64,000 bases of DNA from Pseudalkalibacillus berkeleyi. Its GTDB lineage: Bacteria; Bacillota; Bacilli; Bacillales; Fictibacillaceae. The translations under genes were made by a program, and so were the position numbers. This document shows positions 16,649-25,560 of this stretch, piece after piece. The stretch lies in the NCBI RefSeq assembly GCF_021608225.1, contig NZ_JAKIJS010000001.1, positions 496,001 to 560,000 on the forward strand, written 5' to 3'. Positions within the stretch are counted from its first letter, which is position 1. Each line of letters starts with the position of its first letter. The notes under the pieces were generated by a model. That model saw only the letters and a program-made list of their open reading frames with translations, was not told the DNA's origin and did no database searches.

Positions 16649-17911
16649 TCACATAGTGCTTTCTTTTGCTACGATTGTTCCTTTCGTTTCGCGCATTTGG
16701 ATTGCAAGGCGAGCAAACCCAACGCCTAGCAGAGCGAATACAACATACAAGATTCCCATACCGATTCCACCGATTGCTTCTCCGACGATAATTCCGAGTG
16801 CACCGAACATTTTTCCAATCTGAAAAACAAATCCGTTAAATGCCATGTAAGCTCCGCGCCTGGAGTCATCTACAATATCTGCCAAGATCGACTGCCTCGT
16901 CGGAACGTACATCAACTCGCCGACTGATAAAACAACGACAGCAAGAGATAGTATTAAGAAGTTATTTGAAAACGCAAGAATGGCATACCCTAATCCGAAT
17001 AAGATGAATCCAGCATACATAATCGGCTGTTCGGGTTTATTGCGGATCCATTTGGCAACCACTCCAGTGAACAAGACGATGATAATTGTGTTTTCAACCG
17101 TCAACAAGCTGAGTAATTTAATGCCATCAATGGATAGATCGAACGCGCCAAAGAAAGTGAATGACTTTGGGATGATCTCGTCTTCCAAGCGGACCGCAAT
17201 GAAGTTGTTTCGTTGGAATTCAATCGCTAACACTGCAATCCCACCAAGAATAAACAGGACAAAGGGGATGTCTGTTATAACCGTTTTATAACTTTGTAAA
17301 ATTGGTTTGATTCCATATGGCTTTGTTGTTGATCCTTGTGGTATGTATGTTTCTGTAATCAATGTCGCTGTCATCCATAAGGTAATGAGTGACATGACGA
17401 ACAACGCGAGCAACAGTTCAAAGAAATGGGTTTTGTAAAACCAACCTCCGACAATCAATCCAATCATGATCGACATGTTCACAGCCCAATAATTGACAGC
17501 GTACATGAAGGCGCGTGTTTCTTTCGTGCTGACGTCAATCAACATCGCTTCGGCAGCAGGATTGACGAGTCCAGATGCGACACTGATGATTGTCATCATA
17601 GCAAATGTCAGCCAAGGAGATGTGTACCAGGGTGAGTTAGCGAGGATCATTCCGATGAACCCGATCACTTTCATCCATTCACCAAGCACCATCAGCTTTT
17701 TCCGACCTAAAATATCAGCAAGGTATCCCCCATAAAGACCAGCAATAAACTGGACGAGCACGTTAAGCATCAGTAAAGTTCCAGCCCAGAAGGCATTTAA
17801 CGCATTCGTAAAATAGATCGCCATGAATGGGAAAATCATCGAGCCGATCACTCGACTTAAGAAGGATGTATAAATCCGTATTCTAATATTTGGGTGTAAT
17901 TCTTTCAGCAT
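16649..17911 (-). CDS. MFS transporter (MdtH/YttB-like), paralog of the one at 47 kb
   Basis: 420 residues, start ATG 17911 with GGAAGGTGA 8 bases before it. Twelve predicted membrane segments, with the MFS loop 2-3 motif GGYLADILGRKKLMVLGE. It shares long blocks with the protein at 46958-48211 (RVIGSMIFPFMAIY, SPWYTSPWLTFAMMT, MLIDVST). The divergent neighbour encodes an SgrR-like regulator; in E. coli SgrR controls the sugar efflux MFS gene setA, so this could be a sugar or sugar-phosphate-stress exporter. That role is inference. Confidence 0.83.
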   Translation of the reverse strand: MLKELHPNIRIRIYTSFLSRVIGSMIFPFMAIYFTNALNAFWAGTLLMLNVLVQFIAGLYGGYLADILGRKKLMVLGEWMKVIGFIGMILANSPWYTSPWLTFAMMTIISVASGLVNPAAEAMLIDVSTKETRAFMYAVNYWAVNMSIMIGLIVGGWFYKTHFFELLLALFVMSLITLWMTATLITETYIPQGSTTKPYGIKPILQSYKTVITDIPFVLFILGGIAVLAIEFQRNNFIAVRLEDEIIPKSFTFFGAFDLSIDGIKLLSLLTVENTIIIVLFTGVVAKWIRNKPEQPIMYAGFILFGLGYAILAFSNNFLILSLAVVVLSVGELMYVPTRQSILADIVDDSRRGAYMAFNGFVFQIGKMFGALGIIVGEAIGGIGMGILYVVFALLGVGFARLAIQMRETKGTIVAKESTM

Positions 17912-18037
17912 AGAGGTCACCTTCCTTTGTCATTATTTTGCATTTTATAAAAGGGGATAAAAAGGGTATAATGCATTTGAAAATGTCCCCTTTTTTTGAA
18001 AGGAAGTATAGTAGAAAATCTGAACGCATAGATGTAA

Positions 18038-18144
18038 TGTCTAACTCCAGCACCCAGCCATTTGGTTCACTTTAGACCTGCTGTGGCGGTAATAGCCTCC
18101 CAGTCGGTCGTCAGTGACCCTAGCAGGGTGCTTGCGCTTTTCTA
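18038..18144 (+). repeat. Bacillaceae-type intergenic structured element
   Basis: About 107 bases starting TGTCTAACTCCAGCACCC and ending GGGTGCTTGCGCTTTTC. The outer arms AGCACCC (18049-18055) and GGGTGCT (18126-18132) pair, enclosing a GC-richer region. I recall elements with the frame TGTCTAGCTCCAGCGCC...GGCGCTTGCGCTTTTC dispersed in many Bacillus and Geobacillus genomes. This copy keeps both ends but has diverged inside. It lies directly before the ribosome binding site of the SgrR-like gene. Confidence 0.65.
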
Positions 18145-18163
18145 ATACGGGAGGAAGATGATA

Positions 18164-19885
18164 ATGGACTTATCTTATTATGAATTAAGAGCTTTTCTGT
18201 ATCCTCGGGAAAAGGAGCATACCGCAACTTTCAAGCTCAGTGATATTGAACAAACTTGGTTCTGCACACAGAAAAATGTAAAGAGAAAACTTAAAAAATT
18301 TGAAGAAGCAGGCTATTTTCGATACATACCTGGACGAGGTAGAGGCAATCCTTCTCAAATTATCTTTCAAAAATCTTTTCAAGATGAATTGGACGAAACG
18401 ATTCGTCAATTGGTCAAAGAAGAGCAAATGGATGAATTGATGCAATTACTCCAACTACCTATTCCGCGGTCTTGGATCGCAAACATTTCCAATGAAGTTC
18501 AAACCTTGTTCGGACTGCAATCTCAAAATGAGTCCAAGGATGTACTTCGTTCTATTGTTACAAGAGAACTTACAACTTTAGAGCCAACAAAAACATCAAT
18601 TACGTTTGAAAGTTATTTGATTCAGCAGTTTGGTGACTGTCTTGTGTCTTATGACAAACATGTGGATGAAATCAAACCGCACTTGGCACATCATTGGGTC
18701 GTGGATGAAGACTTCATGACTTGGCGCTTCTACTTGAGAAAAGGTGTACGGTTCCATCATCAACAGATCATGACAGCAGAAGATGTGAAGTACACTTTCG
18801 AGAGGTTTACGAAAGACTCCCCATTTTATTGGTTGATAAAGGATATTGAGCAGATTGAATGTCTAAGTTCTTTCATCGTGCAGTTTAAGCTGAAAGAATC
18901 TAATCCTTTTTTCTTAAGATACTTAAGCGCACATAACCTAGCCGTATTACCTAAAGATGTAGAGTTTGATGAAAATGAGTGGATTGGCACAGGACCATTC
19001 AAATTAAAAGAGCGTTCAGATAAAAAAATCGTATTAGAGGCATTTGATCAGTATTTCTTAGAAAGGGCATTACTCGATCATATAGAATTTTGGAAAGTGC
19101 CGACGCCAGCTGTGAACCAAGTGAGTTTTCAAGTAGAAGGTGTGGAAGAAGAAAATGGCATCCAAGAAAAAGAAGAAGTAGAGGTTGGCTTCCGTTTCCT
19201 TGCTTTTAATTTTAATCGAAGGTCAGTTGTCGATGATGCTAGTTTCAGAGAAGCGATGTATCACATTTTGGATATAAAAAAGATGTATAGAGAGTTAGAG
19301 AGAGAAGAACCGATTGAGGCTTCAGGTTATTTTCATTGGAACTCTGAACAACGCGTGAGGAATCTATCAAAAGTGGAATCATTGCTGAAGAGAAGTGGCT
19401 ATCAAGGAGAGACGTTGACGCTCATATCACTAAATTACCCTAAAGCTATAGAAGAAGGAGAATGGTTCGTTGAACAAGCACGAAAGTTTAATGTACATAT
19501 TGTCATAAAGCCTTGTCTAATAGATGTACTCTACTCTCGAGAAATTGAGCAACAGGCTGATATGATGTTTATGGGAGAAGTCGCATCTAACGATTATCAC
19601 TTGTCTTTTCTCGGTGCATTTTACAATGAGGCACTAGCTTTTCGCCGCTTCTTGGCTGTAGAACATCTAGAACAAATTGATCAATGGCTTGAATGCTTCA
19701 AAAGGGAAAAACGCGCTGACGACCGCGAAGAATGGATTTGCCAAATTGAAAATTACATACGGGCTCACAACCTATTTCTGTACTTGACTCATCCAGTTAA
19801 ACGTAGGACATTTCATCCGATGATTCAGGATATCCAGTTTGTTTCATTCGGGAACGTTGATTTGCGTAAGCTATGGATTCAATAA
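18164..19885 (+). CDS. SgrR-family transcriptional regulator with solute-binding domain
   Basis: 573 residues; the ATG at 18164 is preferred because GGGAGG lies 9 bases upstream. An N-terminal winged-helix part (about residues 1-75, with QKNVKRKLKKFEEAGYFRYIPGRGRGNPS) is fused to a family-5 extracellular solute-binding-like domain (from about 150; DFMTWRFYLRKGVRFHHQQIMTAEDVKYTFERF). This fusion defines SgrR, which senses sugar-phosphate stress in enterobacteria. It has no signal peptide. Divergent from an MFS exporter, which is probably its target. Confidence 0.82.
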   Translation: MDLSYYELRAFLYPREKEHTATFKLSDIEQTWFCTQKNVKRKLKKFEEAGYFRYIPGRGRGNPSQIIFQKSFQDELDETIRQLVKEEQMDELMQLLQLPIPRSWIANISNEVQTLFGLQSQNESKDVLRSIVTRELTTLEPTKTSITFESYLIQQFGDCLVSYDKHVDEIKPHLAHHWVVDEDFMTWRFYLRKGVRFHHQQIMTAEDVKYTFERFTKDSPFYWLIKDIEQIECLSSFIVQFKLKESNPFFLRYLSAHNLAVLPKDVEFDENEWIGTGPFKLKERSDKKIVLEAFDQYFLERALLDHIEFWKVPTPAVNQVSFQVEGVEEENGIQEKEEVEVGFRFLAFNFNRRSVVDDASFREAMYHILDIKKMYRELEREEPIEASGYFHWNSEQRVRNLSKVESLLKRSGYQGETLTLISLNYPKAIEEGEWFVEQARKFNVHIVIKPCLIDVLYSREIEQQADMMFMGEVASNDYHLSFLGAFYNEALAFRRFLAVEHLEQIDQWLECFKREKRADDREEWICQIENYIRAHNLFLYLTHPVKRRTFHPMIQDIQFVSFGNVDLRKLWIQ

Positions 19886-19979
19886 TACATCCAAAGTCTT
19901 AAATAAGGTTCAATCGTTGGTTGGTCGAGTTCATTCAGTTGGCACCATAAAATAGGAATATGAGGAAGGTGTGATGAGA

Positions 19980-20825
19980 ATGAATACATTACCAGTATGG
20001 GCAGACCGTTATCTTGAGCGGCTAGGTCTTGAGCAAGAATTACCAACCAGGTTATTTCTTGAAAAATTCTGTCGAGCGCATTTGAATGCGGTACCCTTTG
20101 AAAACATTAGCAAGCTTATGTATTTACGAGATTACAAGATCAATAAATTTCATATTCCACCGATCGATGTGTATGTTGAGAACATGTTCCGTTACGATTT
20201 TGGTGGCACGTGTTATACGAATAATTCACATGCCTTGAAGCTACTTAAAACGCTAGGTTATGAGGGGTATCATGTTGAGTTAGGTAAATCTCATATTGGT
20301 ATCATGATCGAGTTGGATGGTGAGCGGTTGTACCTTGATTTTGGTTCTGCTTCTCCATTTTTTAAGCCTGTCAATTTTGAAAAAGACACGAATAATTTAA
20401 CTGCGTATGACATTGAAGAAATACGTATTTTACCAGACTCGGACAATAAGGGAACGTACCGATTTATCCGATACCGAGATGGGAAAGTTGTGAAGGATGA
20501 TTGGGACTTCAATCCCGATCATAAAATGACTTTCGAGGCATTTGAACCGACGATCACAAAGTCCAATCAACCAGGGGCTTTTTTCCTATCTCATTTACGC
20601 TGCCATCATTATCAGATATCCCAGAATCGCACGCTCTCTCTCGTTAACAACACGTTCTCGATCCGATATGAAAATGGTGAGGTGGATGAAAGAATTTTAC
20701 AATCTGAAAAAGAAATTACAGAGGTTCTTCAGGATGAATACCAGTTACCGAAATTACCGGTTGTTGAAGCAATCAGGGTCCTTGAAAGTCTTGGAGTCGA
20801 TCTTTTTGAAAAGCAGATGAAATAA
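19980..20825 (+). CDS. Arylamine N-acetyltransferase (NAT family)
   Basis: 281 residues from ATG 19980 (ATG 19974 is possible; both follow GAGGAAGGTG). The Cys-His-Asp triad is visible: Cys78 in FGGTCYTNN, His105 in KSHIGIMI and Asp120 in LYLDFG. The family transfers acetyl from acetyl-CoA to arylamines and hydrazines; many Bacillus members have unknown natural substrates. The usual RGGxC is FGGTC here. Confidence 0.85.
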   Translation: MNTLPVWADRYLERLGLEQELPTRLFLEKFCRAHLNAVPFENISKLMYLRDYKINKFHIPPIDVYVENMFRYDFGGTCYTNNSHALKLLKTLGYEGYHVELGKSHIGIMIELDGERLYLDFGSASPFFKPVNFEKDTNNLTAYDIEEIRILPDSDNKGTYRFIRYRDGKVVKDDWDFNPDHKMTFEAFEPTITKSNQPGAFFLSHLRCHHYQISQNRTLSLVNNTFSIRYENGEVDERILQSEKEITEVLQDEYQLPKLPVVEAIRVLESLGVDLFEKQMK

Positions 20826-20925
20826 AAAAATTCTCTAGTGAAGAACGTTACGAAAAACACAATTAAATCAAGGATTGAGATATTTGATGATACCAATTTT
20901 GATGAAAATGAAGAAAATTTAAATG

Positions 20926-20954
20926 TTGACACTTCAAAATCACCGTGCTAAGAT
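20926..20954 (+). promoter_or_regulatory. SigA promoter of the met operon
   Basis: TTGACA at 20926-20931 and TAAGAT at 20949-20954 are separated by 17 bases, about 30 bases before the SAM riboswitch begins. Confidence 0.75.
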
Positions 20955-20988
20955 TCAAATAATTTAAAAATGAAACATCAATAGCAAG

Positions 20989-21101
20989 CTCTTATCAAGA
21001 GTGGCTGAGGGACTGGCCCTGTGAAGCCCGGCAACCGTCAAACTTAGGTTTGAAATGGTGCCAAATCCTGCAAAGCGTCAATACGCTTTGGAAGATGAGA
21101 G
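20989..21101 (+). ncRNA. SAM-I (S-box) riboswitch
   Basis: The canonical S-box elements are in order: CTCTTATCAAGAG (P1 and kink-turn entry), GGCTGAGGGACTGGCCC, GAAGCCCGGCAACC, GGTGCCAAATCCTGCAAAGC and GAAGATGAGAG closing P1. It binds S-adenosylmethionine; then P1 forms and the downstream hairpin terminates transcription. Without SAM, the GATGAGAG strand can pair with CCTCTCTGTCTT of the terminator. It controls metX-metY-hom. Confidence 0.97.
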
Positions 21102-21120
21102 AGACAAATGTGTTTATTTT

Positions 21121-21149
21121 GCCTCTCTGTCTTTACAGAGAGGCTTTTT
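21121..21149 (+). terminator. Riboswitch-controlled terminator
   Basis: GCCTCTCTGT (21121-21130) and ACAGAGAGGC (21135-21144) form a perfect 10-bp stem with a CTTT loop, followed by five T. It is the expression platform of the S-box. Confidence 0.95.
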
Positions 21150-21183
21150 GCGTTTCTCGATTCTAAGGCAAAAGGGGGACAAA

Positions 21184-22230
21184 ATGATGTCTTATCAAAC
21201 TGAAACTGTACAAATTCCAAACTTTACACTTGAATCAGGCGAAGTGCTTGAAGAAGTGGAACTGGTCTACGAGCGGTGCGGTCCTCCTGATGCTCCGGCC
21301 ATACTTGTCTGCCATGCTTTGACGGGTAATCACGTCACAGTAGGATCAGATGAACAACCTGGATGGTGGCGTGGTTTGATTCAGAAAGGAGGATACATCG
21401 ACACCAATCAATATCAGGTCATTACTTTTAACGTCTTAGGTGGATGCAATGGATCAACAGGGGCAGCAACTATTCATCCAGAAAAAGGTGAGCCGTATGG
21501 TGAGGACTTTCCAATTTTAACCGTACGTGACCTTGTGGAAGTCCAGTTTGTTGCATTGAAAATCCTAGGATTCAAACGATTGAAGGCAGTCGTCGGTGGT
21601 TCACTTGGTGGTATGCAAGTTTTGGAATGGGGTTTAATGTATCCCACTTTCATGGATTTACTCATACCGATTGCGGTTACGCCGACATTAAGTGACTACG
21701 GCATTGCCTTCAACCACATCGCGAAAGAATCGATTCAACATGGTGGCACAAAAGGGTTGAGCATCGCCAGAATGATTGGCATGATCACCTATCGATCAGA
21801 TCTGCTTTTTAACAATCGGTTTGATCGTCGTAAGAGCGTTAGTGAGGGAGAACCTTACGAAGTCGTGTCGTATTTATCGTATCAAGGTGACAAGTTGACC
21901 GATCGTTTTGACGCCAACAGTTACATGACACTGCTTGACGCGATGAACACTCATGATATTGGAAGGGGAAGAGGTGGAATAGAAGAAGCCATTAAAGGTT
22001 ACGAAGCACCGATGATTGGGATTGGTTTTACGAGGGATCTTATTTATCCACCAGATGCGCTAGGAGGATTCATATCCTCCATTCAACAGCATGGTGGAAA
22101 TGCTCAATTTTACGAAGTTGAATCAGATTTTGGTCATGACGGATTTTTAGTTGAATTTGAAAAATGGGGTCTAATTGTCAAAAGCAAACTAGCAGAGTTA
22201 TACACGATCGCACACCAAAAGCAAGCTTAA
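21184..22230 (+). CDS. metX: Homoserine O-acetyltransferase
   Basis: 348 residues; start at 21184 behind AAAGGGGGAC, downstream of the riboswitch terminator. Alpha/beta hydrolase fold of the MetX family: nucleophile Ser140 in VVGGSLGGMQ, Asp in TRDLIYPPD and His in FGHDGFL near the C-terminus, plus the substrate signature NVLGGCNGSTG. It acylates homoserine, the first committed step toward methionine, feeding MetY. Acetyl rather than succinyl donor is inferred from the family. The SAM-responsive leader fits this role. Confidence 0.94.
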   Translation: MMSYQTETVQIPNFTLESGEVLEEVELVYERCGPPDAPAILVCHALTGNHVTVGSDEQPGWWRGLIQKGGYIDTNQYQVITFNVLGGCNGSTGAATIHPEKGEPYGEDFPILTVRDLVEVQFVALKILGFKRLKAVVGGSLGGMQVLEWGLMYPTFMDLLIPIAVTPTLSDYGIAFNHIAKESIQHGGTKGLSIARMIGMITYRSDLLFNNRFDRRKSVSEGEPYEVVSYLSYQGDKLTDRFDANSYMTLLDAMNTHDIGRGRGGIEEAIKGYEAPMIGIGFTRDLIYPPDALGGFISSIQQHGGNAQFYEVESDFGHDGFLVEFEKWGLIVKSKLAELYTIAHQKQA

Positions 22231-22254
22231 AAAACGAATCGAGGAGTGAATGAA

Positions 22255-23574
22255 ATGAGTGAACAAAAGAAGTATCGTCTTGAAACCGTAGGTGTACATG
22301 GAGGGTTACAACCAGATCCAGTAACAGGAGCGAGAGCATTACCGATCTATCAATCGAACGCTTATAAGTTCGAGAATACGGATCATGCTGCAGATTTATT
22401 CGGTTTGAAAGAGGAAGGCTATATTTATTCAAGAATTCACAATCCTACGGTTACCGCGGTTGAAGAGCGGGTAGCTGAGCTCGAAGGAGGCATTGGCGCG
22501 CTTGCTCTTGCGAGTGGAATGGCAGCCATTTCTACTGCAATCTTTAATGTTGCGGAGGCTGGAGATGAAGTAGTCTCAGCATCAACTTTATACGGTGGAA
22601 CGTACAATTTGTTTGCGACGACATTACCAAAGCATGGCGTTAAAACGCATTTCGTAGACCCGACTGACCCTGAAAATTTCAGAAAAGCGATTACACCAAA
22701 GACGAAGGCGATTTTTGCCGAGACGATCGGAAATCCAGGCCTCCATGTCCTTGATATTGAAGAGGTTGCCAAAATTGCTCATGAAGCAGGTATTCCACTC
22801 ATTGTAGATAACACGTTTGCGACACCGTTTCTAACTCGGCCGATTGAGTTCGGTGCAGACATCGTCATTCATTCGGCAACGAAGTGGCTCGGTGGGAATG
22901 GTACAACGCTTGGTGGCATTATTGTAGACGCGGGTAAATTTGATTGGAATCAACCGAAGTTCCCTGGTTTTACCGAACCTGATCCAAGCTATAACGGCAT
23001 TGTTTTTGCTGAAGCGCTCCCTGAAGCCGCGTTCATCGTGAAGGCGAGAGTGCAAGTTCTACGGGATACTGGTGCCGCCATTAGTGCACAAAATGCCTTC
23101 CAAATCGCGCTCGGCCTAGAAACGTTACACGTTCGAATTAAAGAGCATGTGGCAAATGCGAGGAAAATTACCGAGTACTTACAGAACCATCCTGCAGTTG
23201 AGTGGGTGTTGTATCCAGAGAACAAAGATCACCCGTCTTATGAGCTATCGAAAAAATACCTACCTAATGGCGCTGGCTCTATTGTCGTGTTCGGAATAAA
23301 AGGTGGTGGAGAAGCGGGTTCTGCAGTCATTAACAGTGCTACACTTTGGTCTCATGTCGCCAATGTTGGTGATGCAAAGAGCTTGATTATACATCCGGCA
23401 AGTACGACGCATCAGCAATTATCACCTCAGCAATTGAAGGAATCCGGTGTGACTGAAGATCTTGTCCGTTTATCAGTTGGCATAGAAAATGTGGAGGATT
23501 TAATTGAGGATCTCGAACAAGCGATCGAAGTTGCAACCGGATTGACCTCCTTTAGTACACAAGAGGTAGGCTGA
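22255..23574 (+). CDS. metY: O-acetylhomoserine aminocarboxypropyltransferase (sulfhydrylase)
   Basis: 439 residues from ATG 22255 (GAGGAG 8 bases before). A Cys/Met-metabolism PLP enzyme with the Schiff-base Lys210 in IHSATKWLGG and the phosphate-binding YSRIHNPT region. Its length (about 430) and the GGNGTTLGG/IIVDAGKFDW insert mark the MetY type, not MetB/MetC. It makes homocysteine directly from O-acetylhomoserine and sulfide in the cytosol. 24 bases after metX. Confidence 0.94.
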   Translation: MSEQKKYRLETVGVHGGLQPDPVTGARALPIYQSNAYKFENTDHAADLFGLKEEGYIYSRIHNPTVTAVEERVAELEGGIGALALASGMAAISTAIFNVAEAGDEVVSASTLYGGTYNLFATTLPKHGVKTHFVDPTDPENFRKAITPKTKAIFAETIGNPGLHVLDIEEVAKIAHEAGIPLIVDNTFATPFLTRPIEFGADIVIHSATKWLGGNGTTLGGIIVDAGKFDWNQPKFPGFTEPDPSYNGIVFAEALPEAAFIVKARVQVLRDTGAAISAQNAFQIALGLETLHVRIKEHVANARKITEYLQNHPAVEWVLYPENKDHPSYELSKKYLPNGAGSIVVFGIKGGGEAGSAVINSATLWSHVANVGDAKSLIIHPASTTHQQLSPQQLKESGVTEDLVRLSVGIENVEDLIEDLEQAIEVATGLTSFSTQEVG

Positions 23575-23580
23575 GATTTT

Positions 23581-23673
23581 ATGAATAAAGAAAGAATTCC
23601 ATTGATCGATGTGCGGAGCTTCATTGTTCTTATGACACTAAGCACAGTTCTTGGATATTTAGCGATTTATTAG
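23581..23673 (+). CDS. 30-residue membrane peptide between metY and hom
   Basis: ATG at 23581, TAG at 23671. Upstream AAGAGGTAGG is a possible ribosome binding site about 10 bases away. The peptide begins MNKERIPLIDVRSF and continues with a hydrophobic stretch (IVLMTLSTVLGYLAIY), so it would be a single-pass membrane peptide. It fills the 112-base gap between metY and hom almost completely, and its stop lies next to the hom ribosome binding site. No family recognised; it might only serve translational coupling. Confidence 0.5.
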   Translation: MNKERIPLIDVRSFIVLMTLSTVLGYLAIY

Positions 23674-23686
23674 AGGAGGGGAAACG

Positions 23687-24922
23687 TTGGGAAAAGTGAA
23701 TGTTGCGTTACTCGGGTTCGGAACGGTCGGCAGTGGCGTGTATGAAATCATCGAAAAACAGCAAGAAAGATTTCGGGCTCTACTGGGGCGAGAAGTGGAA
23801 GTAGTGGCGATCTTGATTCAGGATAAAACGAAGCCGCGAGTTGTAGAAAATGGCGTACTTGTAACGTCTGATTTTGAAGAGATTATTACGCTTCACGACG
23901 TGGATGTTGTAGTAGAAGCGATCGTCGGAGTTGAACCGGGATACACCTATTTAAGAAGAGCGATTGAAAAAGGATGTCATGTTGTTACAGCCAATAAAGA
24001 GCTGTTTGCGCATAAAGGGTTCGAGTTGAAAGCACTTGCCGCTGAGCATAATGTCAACGTTTCCTTCGAGGCTGCTGTTGCAGGAGGGATTCCGATCATT
24101 GGAACCTTGAAGCAGCTCCTACATGTCAATCAAGTGTTGAAAATTGAGGCGATTTTGAATGGCACTTCTAACTACATTTTAAGCGAAATTCGTGAAAAAG
24201 AAAGGTCATTTGTTGATGCACTCAATGGTGCTAAGGAAGCGGGTTATGCTGAGGCGGATCCCACGAATGACGTGGACGGTTTTGATGCATTTTTTAAAAT
24301 TGTCATTTTGGCAGAATTGCTATATGGCATTCGTCTGGAATGGGGAGAAATTAAGCAAAAAGGCATCCGGGACATCACGCTTGAAGATATTCAACTGACT
24401 GAATCGCTTGGATTTCGCTTGAAGCATATCGCTTCCCTTGAGTGGGAGGATGGAAGGTTGAAAATTGGCGTCGAGCCGAAAGTTGTCACACCGGATCACC
24501 AATTGTACGCTGTAGATGGTGTAGACAATGCAGTCGTCATTAATGGAGATTTAGTCGGCGAGCTGAAGCTACAAGGTCCGGGAGCAGGTAAGTATCCAAC
24601 CGCTAGTGCAGTCGTTGAGGATCTCGTCAATGTGTTCAGCTCCATTCAAGACCCGGTATTGCCGAAGGACGTACAGTTGGAGAAAAGTGAACGCACACTT
24701 GTTCATCCGTGGCTTCTCATTAGTCAAACGAGTGTGCCAGTAGTAGGTGAAGTTTCTCTAGATCAAAGAATTCAACAAAACGGTCAGCTCTATTCTGTAA
24801 AAGTGGTGAGGACTACCCGAACAGAAATTGACCGATTACAGTTAGAGTATAAAGAGCTGAAGGCATACCAGATATCTGGAGGCACCGTTCCAGAACTTAC
24901 GAAAGCATCGATCACAGCTTAA
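23687..24922 (+). CDS. hom: Homoserine dehydrogenase
   Basis: 411 residues from a TTG at 23687 behind GAGGAGGGG. NAD(P)-binding GFGTVGSG at residues 10-17; catalytic-domain signatures ANKELFA, NGTSNYIL, and EADPTNDVDGFDAFFK with the homoserine dehydrogenase Lys/Asp residues. It reduces aspartate semialdehyde to homoserine. The C-terminal part (about residues 335-411) does not show an obvious ACT pattern. Being in the SAM-riboswitch operon suggests a methionine-dedicated isozyme beside the usual threonine-operon hom. Confidence 0.93.
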   Translation: MGKVNVALLGFGTVGSGVYEIIEKQQERFRALLGREVEVVAILIQDKTKPRVVENGVLVTSDFEEIITLHDVDVVVEAIVGVEPGYTYLRRAIEKGCHVVTANKELFAHKGFELKALAAEHNVNVSFEAAVAGGIPIIGTLKQLLHVNQVLKIEAILNGTSNYILSEIREKERSFVDALNGAKEAGYAEADPTNDVDGFDAFFKIVILAELLYGIRLEWGEIKQKGIRDITLEDIQLTESLGFRLKHIASLEWEDGRLKIGVEPKVVTPDHQLYAVDGVDNAVVINGDLVGELKLQGPGAGKYPTASAVVEDLVNVFSSIQDPVLPKDVQLEKSERTLVHPWLLISQTSVPVVGEVSLDQRIQQNGQLYSVKVVRTTRTEIDRLQLEYKELKAYQISGGTVPELTKASITA

Positions 24923-24937
24923 TCATTCTATATAGAG

Positions 24938-24967
24938 AAAACTCATCATCAGATGAGTTTTTTCTTA
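24938..24967 (+). terminator. Terminator of the met operon
   Basis: AAAACTCATC and GATGAGTTTT (24938-24947, 24952-24961) form a 10-bp stem with a 4-base loop and a T-run. Confidence 0.9.
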
Positions 24968-25043
24968 CTTTAAAAAGGAGATGAGACGTATGTGGTGAAA
25001 TGAATGGATGTAGTTTTTTAATAGAAGAGGGGATAAAGAGATC

Positions 25044-25548
25044 ATGATCACGATACAAAAAGCAACGGCAACACATGTTGAGGGAATTGTGAAAGTATGT
25101 ACGGAAGGCAATAGAGCGACCTATAAAGACATTTACACGCAGGAATATTTGGATCGAATTACAGAAGAATTTTACAATCCGGAGCGAGTATTGAGTGAAG
25201 TATCAACGTCTACTAGAGATTGGGGCGGATACTTTGTAGCGCTAGAGAGATGATGTCATTGGAGCCGGTGGAGGCGGTATGACTGGTGAGGATGCTGGTG
25301 AAGTTTACGTTTTGTACATGGATCCAAACCGTAGAGGCGAGGGAGTTGGAACTAAGCTGCTAGCGGCGATCACTGACCAGCAGGTAAAGTTTGGCGCAAA
25401 GTTTCAGTGGGTTTCTGTGCAGAAAGGTAACGCGAAAGGCATTCCTTTCTATGAGGCGAAAGGGTTTCAACCTGACTCGGAGTGCGTTGGATATGGTAAC
25501 ACGGAAGAAGAGCACTATGTATCTGTGCGGTACTGTCGCGAAGTTTAG
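25044..25548 (+). pseudogene. GNAT acetyltransferase broken by a frameshift
   Basis: Two frames join into one GNAT protein. The first (25044-25253) gives the N-terminal half ending YFVALER; the frame then stops at TGA 25251. Reading one base later from 25249 gives DDVIGAGGGGMTGEDAGEVYVLYMDPNRRGEGVG, which contains the acetyl-CoA loop RRGEGVG, and continues to 25548. One extra base near 25248, in the AGAGAGA run, explains it. AGAGGGG precedes the start. Either a recent pseudogene or a sequencing error. Confidence 0.8.
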
Positions 25549-25560
25549 ATGATCGTGCGT

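Noticed and set aside
25000-25020. AAAGGAGATGAGACGTATGTGGTGA as a leader peptide before the GNAT pseudogene
   Set aside because: Only five codons and no regulatory structure nearby; too little support.
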